The translations under genes and the position numbers were made by a program. Source: Malaya genurostris (lineage: Eukaryota; Arthropoda; Insecta; Diptera; Culicidae). Taken from it: a DNA stretch of 64,000 nucleotides. How positions within the stretch are numbered: the stretch's first letter is position 1; each line of letters begins with the position of its first letter. Under the pieces are notes generated by a model. It was given only the letters and a program-made list of their open reading frames with translations. It was not told the origin of the DNA and made no database searches. The stretch lies in contig NC_080572.1 of assembly GCF_030247185.1 (NCBI RefSeq), positions 95,715,198 to 95,779,197 of the forward strand, given 5' to 3'. This document shows positions 22,860 through 33,079 of this stretch, piece by piece.

Positions 22860-23186
22860 CAAAGCGTAGCGTACAAAACCGAAATTTTCGAAATCGAAAA
22901 AAAAATTTTGATGCCAAAAGTCTTAGAATTGCATGAAACGTCGAGATTTAGTGTCATCTCGAAAAAATTTTTTTTAAAATATCGACTTTCTGGGACTTAG
23001 TAAAAATATCACTCCCCCCTATGGTGCTTTTTCAAGATCGAAAATTTTCAAAACTCATCCACCGTGCAGCACCCCTTACGCATTTACGATTTAGCTCAAA
23101 CTGTGCATGATGACATTTTTCGAGGTGCTTAAACTTTTGAACAATAGCGCTTTACGAAATTAGAGGTGATCCCAAAATAAGAGTAG
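22860..23186 (+). repeat. Repeat D, copy 1
   Basis: About 330 bp shared with 23,805-24,130: ATATCGACTTTCTGGGACTT, TTTTTCAAGATCGAAAATTTTC, GCAGCACC, and TTACGAAATTAGAGG at the right end. The two direct copies flank a repeat A copy. No coding sequence. Confidence 0.6.
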
Positions 23187-23187
23187 T

Positions 23188-23705
23188 AAAAATCAACGTG
23201 TTTTGTCGGTTACGTTACTTATACCATCATATCTATGGAACCAAAAGTAATAGCCATTTGATCTTTGAACTTGATCAATGGCCCGATAGTAGCTTTCAAA
23301 CGAGCCCAAGTTTGTTAAAATCGGTTCAGCCATCTCTGAGAAAATTGGGCGCGTTCAAATACAACGCTTTTTGTCGGTTACGTCACTTATACAATCATAT
23401 CTCCGGAACCCAAAGTAACAGCCATTTGATATTTGAACTTGATCAATGGCCCGACAGTAGCTTTCTAACGAGCATAAGTTTGTTAAAATCGGTTCAGCAA
23501 TCCCTGAGAAAATTGAGCGCGTTCAAATATCTTCGAAAAGTGCACACACATACATTTTCCGATCTCGTCGAACTGAGTCGAATGGTATATAACATTATGG
23601 GTCTCCGATGCTCCGTTCGAAAGTTTCCAGCAATTCTTATACCTTTCTGTGGAGAAAGGCAAAACCCTTCTTAATCTACATAGTGGTGTGATAATGCCTT
23701 TCTCC
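23188..23705 (+). repeat. Repeat A variant, internally duplicated
   Basis: Two tandem units of about 155 bp each hold TTTGTCGGTTACGTYACTTA, TAATAGCCATTTGATCTTTG and GTTTGTTAAAATCGGTTCAG. The end ACCTTTCTGTGGAGAAAGGC is followed at once by a new family start (CATAGTGGTGTGATAATGCC), so copies abut head to tail. Confidence 0.6.
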
Positions 23706-23804
23706 TCTTTCATAACAGTCTCATGAAAACATATCACATACTTTTATTAAATAATTTCGGATACTAATTTTGACATCAATTGATTCAAATTGAAATTTTT
23801 TTTT

Positions 23805-24130
23805 TGAAAATATCGACTTTCTGGGACTTAGCAAAATTATCAAAATTTTTCCCAGTCCCAGAAAGTCGATTTTTCCAAAAAAATTTTTTATTAGATGACA
23901 CTAAATCTTGACGTTTCATGCAATTCTTAGACGTTTGACATCAAAAAAAAATTTTCGATTTCGGAAATGGTGATTTTTCAAGATCGAAAATTTTCAAACC
24001 TTAACCGTCGGGCAGCACCTCTTACCCATACCTGATTCAGCTCAAATTTTCTATGGGATCTTTTTTCGAAGTGCTCAAACTTTTGAGTACCACCGCCTTA
24101 CGAAATTAGAGGGGATTCCAAAATATTCGC
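23805..24130 (+). repeat. Repeat D, copy 2, with 17-bp perfect palindrome
   Basis: Direct copy of 22,860-23,186. It contains an inverted pair, ATCGACTTTCTGGGACT at 23,812-23,828 and AGTCCCAGAAAGTCGAT at 23,854-23,870, perfect over 17 bp with a 25-bp loop. The first copy has only one arm, so the second arm was gained by local inverted duplication. Confidence 0.6.
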
Positions 24131-24135
24131 ATCCT

Positions 24136-25076
24136 TATAAAGGGTGATTTTTTAAGAGCTTGAGAACTTTTTTAAACAATAAAACGCATAAAATTTGCAA
24201 AATCTCATCGGTTCTTTATTTTAAACGTTAGATTGGTACATGACATTTACTTTTTGAAGATAATTTCATTTGAATGTTGACCGCGGCTGCGTCTTAGGTG
24301 GTCCATTCGGAAAGTCCAATTTTGGGCAACTTTTTCGAGCATTTCGGCCGGAATAGCCCGAATTTCTTCGGAAATGTTGTCTTCCAAAGCTGGAATAGTT
24401 ACTGGCTTATTTCTGTAGACTTTAGACTTGACGTAGCCCCAAAAAAAATAGTCTAAAGGCGTCAAATCGCATGATCTTGGTGGCCAACTTACCGGTCCAT
24501 TTCTTGAGATGAATTGTTCTCCGAAGTTTTCCCTCAAAATGGCCATAGAATCGCGAGCTGTGTGGCATGTAGCGCCATCTTGTTGAAACCACATGTCAAC
24601 CAAGTTCAGTTCTTCCATTTTTGGCAACAAAAAGTTTGTTAGCATCGAACGATAGCGATCGCCATTCACTGTAACGTTGCGTCCAACAGCATCTTTGAAA
24701 AAATACGGTCCAATGATTCCACCAGCGTACAAACCACACCAAACAGTGCATTTTTCGGGATGCATGGGCAGTTCTTGAACGGCTTCTGGTTGCTCTTCAC
24801 TCCAAATGCGGCAATTTTGCTTATTTACGTAGCCATTCAACCAGAAATGAGCCTCATCGCTGAACAAAATTTGTCGATAAAAAAGCGGATTTTCTGCCAA
24901 CTTTTCTAGGGCCCATTCACTGAAAATTCGACGTTGTGGCAGATGAAATTATCTTCAAAAAGTAAATGTCATGTACCAATCTAACGTTTAAAATAAAGAA
25001 CCGATGAGATTTTGCAAATTTTATGCGTTTTATTGTTTAAAAAAGTTCTCAAGCTCTTAAAAAATCACCCTTTATA
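24136..25076 (-). mobile_element. DD41D transposon with perfect 134-bp inverted arms
   Basis: The arms 24,136-24,269 and 24,943-25,076 are identical inverses over all 134 bp as I read them. They start TATAAAGGGTGATTTTTTAA. The left arm carries the transposase stop region and 3' UTR. The right arm is a copy of that same 3' end, so the element's 5' end and transposase N-terminus were replaced by an inverted duplicate of the 3' end. This is a foldback derivative. Identical arms suggest a young event or conversion between arms. Confidence 0.85.
24247..24942 (-). pseudogene. DD41D transposase, catalytic part intact, N-terminus lost
   Basis: From the right-arm junction the frame is open: LPQRRIFSEWALEKLAENPL, then ILFSDEAHFWLNGYVNKQNC (first Asp), MHPEKCTVWCGLYAGGIIGP, MWFQQDGATCHTARDSMAIL (second Asp) and WPPRSCDLTPLDYFFWGYVK (third Asp), stopping at 24,247. 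Counting from the Asp of QQDGATCH to the Asp of LTPLD gives 41 residues between, hence DD41D. The first Met in frame gives 217 aa. The DNA-binding helices are absent, so activity is doubtful, but there is no internal stop. Confidence 0.85.
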
Positions 25077-27126
25077 TATACTAGCTGAATTACCCGGCGT
25101 TGCTCGGAAATGTTTCGTGAAGGGAAGGCCGATAAAAATTCTCGAAGTTGTCCTGCTTAGTGAAATACTCTGATTGTAGTGAAACATAACTTAGACGACA
25201 ACCCGGTTGAACAATACTCCGTCCATGTTCAGACTGCGAATGATCAGTGTCCCATCTCAGATCTCACAATAATCATAATTTTCATGGTGTTCTCGACAAA
25301 TTGGGTCAGTTTTATATTTGAACCCTTTTGTTAGGAACATTTAAAACACCTTTCTCTCTATATATACCTTCTTAGTAACCTCCGAGTTTCATATGTATCA
25401 CAATTTTCGTCACAAGCGTTCTACAATACCTTTGGCTTCCATGGATATAATCACTTGCTACTCCCTCCTCTTCATAAAAATTTTATGACATCATGAATTG
25501 TTCAAAATTTTCCATCTGATAATGATTATTTTATAACGAAAGGATGTTTAACATCATAACTACATTCGTACTATAGAATAACATTTTTATATAATTCATT
25601 TTACCAAGGCTTTAACCATTTTGGCCGTTCATCGGGGAGGAAAACTTATGGAATAACGATTCAGTTAATACAAATGTTGTTGTAAACTTATTTCCATTAC
25701 CTTGAGTCGACAGTTTTTTCAATTTACATGATAAAATGAACATTGACTTAATGATTTCGTCAATTCAGATCAATGTTGAGAATACTTATTCCCCCTCACT
25801 CTTGTGAATATTTTTGTGAACCTCACTTAGTTGCTAGAAATATATTGCCGATCAATTTTCCCTTACACTTTCCATGTTCGGGGCACTTACTCCACTCTCT
25901 CACCCTCAAAATAACCTTATAATCTATTTTGATTTAACTTCCTTTTTGTCAGTAAACTTACTACAGATCTCCTCCACGATTACCCTTAGTAGTGTAGTGT
26001 ATCTGTGCTTTGAAAAAATATCGATTCCCACCTTTGGTACATGTACCAAACTTGGTGGCGATTCGTTTAGCTGTTTCGTAGTTATGCTGAGACTTAATTA
26101 CACTTACGTTCATAGGCAGATAAAGATTATTTTCCTTTAGCTTTTTTTAATTCCCCGGCAAAATAGAACCAGATCTTTTGAAATTATTTAAAGAAAAATA
26201 CGACCTTGAAATTCTTGCCACTCTCTTATTTTATAAAAAATGGGAGATTAAAATTTATTTTCAAAAACCCCTCCTTCTAGTCTAAATTCTCTTCAAATTT
26301 CGTTATTGACTCTCTCCCCCCATGTTAAGGACACTTCCTGCACACCTTCCCCCCTGAAATTGTCCTAATGATCATTTCTGATGAGTTTCTTTGTGCCAAA
26401 TTTGATAGCAATCCGTTCAGTGATTCCGGAGTTGAGCCGTTACAAACATTATATCTCCTTCTTAGAGGGACGTACTACATCCACCCCACACGAATACCCT
26501 AAATTGCGCAAAAAGTATCTCGTCAAATTAAATAAATTTTTGAAGACCCCTGTTAAGGATAGTTGCTACGCTCTCTCCCTCATAAAAATATCCTTACAAC
26601 TATCTCTGAACAGCACCTTTATGACTATTTCTGAATACCAAGATATAACTCTACCAAATTTTGTAGCAATTCGTGCAATAGTTCCGCAGTTATGCCGTTA
26701 CAAACATTACACCCCTTTTTTAGAGGCACTTACTACACCCTCTCTCCACAGAATATCCTTATAATCTTATCTAAGTTGTGCAAAAAGTGTCTTCAAAAAG
26801 TACCGATTCTCGTCAAATTAGATAATATTTTTAATGATCACCTTTGTTAAGGACGCTTGCTATGCTTCCTCCCCCCATGGAAATATTCTTATAACCATCT
26901 CTGAAGAGCAAGAAGTATATGTACAAAGTTTGATAGCAATCCATTGAGTAGTTTTGAAGTTATGCCATTACAAACATTACACCCCGCTTGCTGCATCCTT
27001 CCCCCATTGAATTATATGTAAGGTATGCAAAATGTTTCTAAGATCTTCAAAAAATATCTGTTTTCATCAAGTTATATGAAATTTTTCATGACCCCTCCTT
27101 GGTTATGACACTTGCTACGCTACCCC

Positions 27127-27157
<31 letters not shown>

Positions 27158-27865
27158 ACAAAAATACGACCATAAACATATGACCATCTCTGAAAAGCAA
27201 GAAGTACATGTGCCAAGTTTGATAGCAATCCGTTCAGTAATTATGGAGTTATGCCATTATAAACATTACACCCCCTCTTTTTAAAGGCACTTGCTACATC
27301 TACCCCCCATATAATCATATCTAATATATGCAAAATGTTTCTATGGTCTTAAAAATTCTTAAAAATTTTCGATTCTCGTCAAATTAGACAAATTTTTTCA
27401 TGAGCTTCCCCCTGTTAAGAACACTTACTACGCTCCCTCCCCCAATAAAAATACGCTTATGACCATCTCAGAAGAGCAAGAAGTATCTGTGCCAAGTTTG
27501 GTGGCAATCCGTTCAGTGGTTTCGGAATTATGCCGTTTTAAACATTACGCCCCTCTATTTAAAGGCACTTGCTACATCCACCCCCCATATAGTCATATCT
27601 AAGGTATGCAAAATGGTTCTACGGTCTTCAAAACGTATCGATTCTTGTCAAGTTATATGAATTTTTCCATGACCCCTCCTTGTTTATGACACTTGCTACG
27701 CTCCCTCCCAAATAAATATAAAATACCTAAACCATCTCGGAAATACAAGAAGTACCTGTGCCAAGTTTGGTGGCAATCCGTTCAGTAGTTCCGAAGTTAT
27801 CGCGTTACAAGCATACAAACTTACATCCATTTTTATATATATACCTAGATAGATAGATAGATTAG
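25077..27865 (+). repeat. Tandem array of ~250-350-bp units, ending in TAGA repeats
   Basis: A segment of the type GTGCCAAGTTTGGTGGCAAT, CCGTTCAGT, then TTATGCCGTTAC recurs seven times, near 26,041, 26,395, 26,645, 26,921, 27,211, 27,490 and 27,760. The interval is mostly 250-290 bp. Between them recur CACTTGCTACGCTCCCTCCC and GACCATCTCTGAAGAGCAAG. The left edge reads TACTAGCTGAATTACCCGGC, and the right edge is a TATATATA run and (TAGA)n at about 27,847. Divergence between units is substantial. No coding sequence. Short ORFs at 26,381 and 27,099 are by-products. Confidence 0.65.
27121..27160 (+). repeat. Poly-C / (CA)n microsatellite
   Basis: A run of about 20 C followed by (CA)n, inside the tandem array. 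Confidence 0.9.
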
Positions 27866-27869
27866 AGCG

Positions 27870-28507
27870 GTAAAAAACAACGTTTTTTGTCGGTTACGTC
27901 ATTTATACCATCATAAAGCGTTTTGTCGGTTACGTCACTTATACAATCATACAAATCTCCGGAACCAAAAGTCACAGCTATTTGATCTTTGAATTTGATC
28001 AATGGCCTGGCAGTAGCTTTCAAACGAGCATAAGTTTGTTAAAATCGGTTCAGCCATCTTTGAGAAAATTGAACGCGTTAAAATAGCTTCGAAAAGTGCA
28101 CACACACAACTTTTCTCATAGATGGCTGAACGATTTTCACGAATCAAATGAAAGGTCTTGTGATCTCATACAAAATTCCTGACTTACGGTTCCGAAGTTA
28201 TGGGGTATAATGTGCAAAAAAAATGAAAATATGTGTTCTAACTTTTCTCATAGATGGCTGAACCGATTTTCACAAACTTATGTTCAAATGGAAGGTCCTG
28301 TGGTCCTATACGTTATTCCTGAGTTGCATCCGAGTCCGAAAATATAGGGTTGAGTGTGTTAAAAATTTTATACCTTCACTGAAAAGGGCGAAAACCCGTA
28401 AAAAGTTTTCTAAATGGACCTCAAATCTTGTCCAATTGAAATTTTCGGAGGCCCGGAGGACCGAGTGTCATATACCAATCGATTCAGCTCGACAAACTGA
28501 GCAAATT

Positions 28508-28564
<57 letters not shown>

Positions 28565-28660
28565 CTGTATGTGTGTTGTCAACAAAGAATTCGAGATCTC
28601 AGAGATGACTGAACCGATTTTGATCAAACTAGTCACAAATGAAAGGTCTCCTCGTCACCA
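27870..28660. repeat. Repeat A pieces in opposite orientations
   Basis: 27,870-28,110 is forward (TTTGTCGGTTACGTCACTTA, AATCGGTTCAGCCATCTTTG). 28,105-28,660 is reverse (GATGGCTGAACCGATTTTCAC twice, then GGCCCGGAGGACCGAGTGTC). The two pieces meet near the word ACACACACAACTTTTC. A CT/GT microsatellite lies inside. Confidence 0.6.
28510..28566 (+). repeat. (CT)n(GT)n microsatellite
   Basis: About 18 CT dinucleotides followed by GT dinucleotides. Confidence 0.9.
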
Positions 28661-29089
28661 TGAACGCTATCGAATGGTTTTGAGATCGGATGTTTCAGTT
28701 TTTTGACTATAAGTACGGTAATAGCTATTCAACAAGTAATATATTGCTAAAATCCGTCCATTTTCAATTGAAATATCGATATTTTTATGTAAACGACTTT
28801 TTACCCCATTCCAGCAATAGGAGTTTTGAGCGCTGTATGACAAAGCAATGCTTGGGAGCAACGTGAAACACGATTTTTTATACTATAGCATACAATTGTT
28901 TCTAAGTACCAAAAAGACTGTGTACAGCATCTTTTTTCATGCTTTTTGCCTCGGACCGATTTGAGCATGGTTCATTTTTGGTAACATAATCGTTCAAATA
29001 TGACATGTAAACCAGATGATGGCAGCATTTTCAAGTTGAAAGTAATTCCATAATAATATTTATTTAAACTACTTACAGCAATAAATGCT

Positions 29090-30262
29090 GGAAGAACATA
29101 ACACCCATATACCATTCGAGTCAGTTCGTCGAGATCAGTAAATGCGTGTATGGCAAATAATTTCACTAAATTTTCTCGGAGATGGTTGATCTGTTTTCTA
29201 CAAACTCAGACTCATATGAAAAGTCGTATGCTCCCAAACAAGGTTCCTGAATTACGTTTGAATTTCACTTCTGATTGCGGAACCACAGAATTAAAATAAT
29301 GCAACTCATTTTTCTCGTAGATGGCTGAGCCGATCTAGGATTCAAATCAAATCAAAGAACTACCTAAGATTTCAATTAAAGGTCTTGGTAGAACATCTTG
29401 CTTTTTAGTCATATCCGATTTCCGTTTTAGAAGATACAAAATGATTAGTATTAAAATGTCTATTTCACATTTATTAATCAGGTTTATCGTGTTTGCAGAT
29501 TTGGATAATCGATAACCAAACAAACTTATTTCAGTTTTAGCGGTATTCAGTTTTAGATTCGGAAGGTATTCAAAAATTTAATTCGCGCTACTATTTCTCA
29601 GAGATGTCTACACTGATTTTTAAACATTTCGAATCAAATGTAAACTATACAGCTTCCCAGGTGAATTTAACTGACTTCGGCTACACCAATTTTCGAATTT
29701 CGGTTTCGGAATCGTTTCTCAAAGCTTAATCATTTTCCCAAAAAAACCAAATCGAAATTCAAAAACAAAGTACAACGCATACGAAATTAATTAATTTTAT
29801 CTAATTCTGACTTCCGATTCTGGAATTACAGAGTGATGATGTTTTAAAATTCCAACCGATATAGAAGATGACAATCCCATAAAGCTTCAAAGTTGGACTC
29901 AAAACTATTACAATTTATTCGTCATATTAATTTATGGCCATACGAACCGTTTTGGGTTATGCTGGGTCCTGAATACCGGCTCAGGAAGTACCGTAAATAA
30001 CCGTAAACTCGAAAGTGGAACTTACTTCGACATCTCATGGAATGTTCAATCGATTGTCACACGTTTAGATTCAAATTCGATTCGATTTGCAGTTTTGGCA
30101 TTCCACGGTAATGTCGGAATGACTGAAATCTCAAACTGTTTTTTAAAACGACGGTCATTAAAACAATGTCAAGAGAACTAAAACACCGAAGAATATTCAT
30201 GCAAAAAACACATGCGGATGAATAAAAAAAGTATCATCTCACTGCTAGGTGGATTAAGTACA
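29090..30262 (-). repeat. Repeat A, degenerate reverse copy
   Basis: Scattered family words are present: GATGGTTGATCTGTTTTCTA, CTCGTAGATGGCTGAGCC, GGTCTTGGTAGAACATC, and the terminal TATCATCTCACTGCTAGGTGGATTAA-like end at about 30,232-30,258. It is highly diverged, with imprecise boundaries and no coding. Confidence 0.5.
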
Positions 30263-30385
30263 TTTCATAATTACAGTTACATTAGTTTTAATGTTCGGCC
30301 GAAACGCATCGCACTCATTTACATTGTAAGTGCACATAGTACGAGGCTTGTTACTTATGTATTTAGCCTAAAAATGAAAACAAGA

Positions 30386-30900
30386 TTATATTTGATCGGA
30401 AATGGTTTTATAGTTTTTTTCAAAATATTCCCCTAGATTATCAATCCACTTTTGCATACGCTCGAACCAATTTTCATAACATATTTTCCATTCTGCTTGG
30501 GATACCCCCAAAACATGGTTTTTGAACGCTTCAACAGCTTCTTTGTAAGTATTGAATCGCTCTCCACACAGTTTATTCTTCACGGAAGGGAACAAATAAA
30601 AGTCGTTAGGTGCACAGTCAGGACTATACGGCGGGTGTCCTATCAAATCGACGTTTTGGGTGCTCAAATATTCGGTTGTTCAAGCCGATATTTTGAAAGC
30701 TTACATTCTCGTAATAAAGAATGATTTTGCGTCTTGCGTTTGTTTTCCTTACTTCACGAAAAACTTCTGGCAAACAAATGGTGATATACCAATCAGAATA
30801 GAGGTTTATACCGAAATATTCCGACCGACACGAGTCTTCTTTTGTGCGATTGTCAAATTATGTGGGATCCAACGGGAACAAATTTTTTTCACGACAAAAT
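30386..30900 (-). pseudogene. Mariner transposase remnant (C-terminal half)
   Basis: Upstream part near 30,850-30,895 reads KKICSRWIPHNLTIAQKKTR, the mariner 'W-x-P-H-x-L' linker. After a deletion, at 30,667-30,386, comes STQNVDLIGHPPYSPDCAPN, DFYLFPSVKNKLCGERFNTY and KICYENWFERMQKWIDNLGE. PPYSPDCAPNDF contains the third catalytic Asp, and EYFE near the end is the family tail. The first two catalytic blocks are missing. MITE-1 copy 2 is inserted at its upstream edge (30,935). Confidence 0.8.
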
Positions 30901-30935
30901 GTTCATGCAAAATAACATACCAGCTTTCAACACTA

Positions 30936-31214
30936 AGAGCAAATTCAGCAGCTGCAAGATTCATATGGGTGGTCTATAATGTAAATGAAACTGAAACAAA
31001 CGTATCCCCAGCAATCAGTTTTAGTTTTATTTATTCGACCAGTTCTACTGTCAAATTTAAAACTGGTATACACTGCCGTTCTATTTTTTCTATATTTGAA
31101 ACACAGATAAAACGCTACTGGGGCTGCCAGTTTATTTCGTTATAATTTCTAGATTTAAATTTTAAAACTGACATAAATTATGCATCTAGAACTAGAACAC
31201 TCCTGAATATGCCC
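30936..31214. repeat. MITE-1 copy 2, inserted next to or in mariner
   Basis: 279 bp, homologous to 1,806-2,061. It is flanked by TA at 30,934-30,935 and 31,215-31,216. The ends AGAGCAAATTCAGCAG and CTGAATATGCCC are imperfect inverses. Its left flank is the mariner remnant. Confidence 0.65.
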
Positions 31215-33079
31215 TAATGCTCAAAGCTAACTCCATTTCACGATACGTCAAATGACGATCTACTAATCAATCTAGTCTTCGGTGTTTTTTTCCCGAGAGA
31301 GGCGCTTCGCGCATTGATCCATTGCATTCACACATGTCTGCTGCATGCAGCACTCGTTTTGATGGTTTGCATTTTCACGGTTTTAGTCAGATTAACAATG
31401 TACTCAACAGAAATAACCGCTTACTGGATCTCGTTTTTGCAAACGAATCTGCCACACCGTTAACTACTATCTCTTTGCCAATTGAACCTCTAACGAATCT
31501 CGATGCTGACAACCCAGCAATTAAAGTCATATTCAGATTGCCAATTGCAGTGGTTTATGAAGAGCCCACCATTTCACATGATCCCGATTTTCGTCGAGCT
31601 GATTACAATGCACTGAACGAGCTACTTTTTTGGACTAACTGGAATGCTATCGATTCCTCTACCAACGTTAATGAAACTGTTAAATATTTCTGTACGCTGT
31701 TTCCCATACTGTTCCTGCCAGACGACCTCCGTACAAAAACCTCCCTGGTCAAATCTTCGTTTACGAGCATTAAAACGTGTTTGTTCAGCTGCTCTCAGGA
31801 AATACTGCAACTGTCGGGCTTCGTATTTCAAACACCAGTTCAACATTAGAAGCAAAAGATATCGTCACTACAATCTATTCCTTTATTCTCAGTACGTTAA
31901 ACGAATCGAGCAAAGCCTTCGTCGTAAACCCAAACTGTTTTGGTCGTTTGTTAATTCCAAAGAAAAGAAACTGGTCTTCCTCGTTCAATGTTCTTGGAAA
32001 ATGAGACAGCCAACAATGAAATCGAAAAGTGCTATCTGTTTGCTCATCATTTCAGGTATGCATTTCATGAACGTTGCGCCACAACGATTCAGATTGATGA
32101 AGCAACAGCTGGATTATCGCGAGACGTATTTAGTTTCGAGTTGCCTTACATAACGCAGGATATGGTTATTGCAGCCTTGAACAAACTAAAGCTATCATTT
32201 GCTGCTGGTCCCGATGGAATTCCTTCGTCTGTGCTTAAGCGCTATTCATTCGTCTTGAGTTACCCGTTAGCAATGCTATTCAATCTTTCGGTTCAACAAA
32301 GTGAGTTTCCTACGTGTTGGAAGTCGTCCTTTATGTTTCTGGTTCACAAAAAAGGCGACAAGTGCAATGTTGCTAACTATCGAGGAATTACTTGCTTGTG
32401 CGCATGTCCAAAACTGTTTGAGATCATCGTTAACGACATCTTGTTCGTCTTCTGCAGAAATCTTATTGACACCCAGCAGCACGGATTTTTCCCAAATCGT
32501 TCCGTGTCGACGAATCTCTTGCAGTTCACTTCGAATTGTATACGGAACATGGACCATGGCCTGCAGCTTGATGCGGTTTATATTGACCTTAAAATTAGAG
32601 GTACTTCTAATCTCTACACGAGGAGTTGCATGGTTTAAGTCTTACTTGACGAATCGCTTTGTTCGGATTAAAATTGGATCTTCGACATCGAAGACCTTCA
32701 CGAATCTTTCGGGAGTGCCTCAAAGTAGTATCCTTGGTCCGTTACTGTTCTCTATCTTCATTAATAATGTATCAACGTTGTTACCGCCGGAATGCCGTTT
32801 GTTCTATGCTGATGACACGAAACTTTTCAAAATTATTGAAAGTCTGTTAAATTGCCTGGAGTTGCAAAAAATGCTTGATACATTTCAAATATGGTGTACC
32901 AAGAATTTTTTGAAATTGAGTATCGAAAAATGCAGTGTTATATCTTTTCATCGAAAAAGTGCACCAATAGTATTCGATTACAAAATCGCAGGACACACGC
33001 TAACGTGAACAGAACATATGAAAGATCTCGGTGTGATTCTTGATCGCGAAATAACCTTCAAACTTCACTATAAAAATAT

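Noticed and set aside
24247..24900. 217-aa ORF as a domesticated host gene
   Set aside because: It sits between intact transposon arms and lacks a DNA-binding domain. A transposon remnant is the simpler reading.
25950..27850. Regularly spaced repeats as a CRISPR-like array
   Set aside because: Units are 250-350 bp, diverged and eukaryotic in context. There are no short identical repeats with unique spacers.
27841..27862. (TAGA)n as an independent microsatellite locus
   Set aside because: It appears to be the tail of the tandem array element, so it is described there.
30660..31145. 161-aa plus-strand ORF
   Set aside because: Antisense to the mariner remnant and running into MITE-1; a frame shadow.
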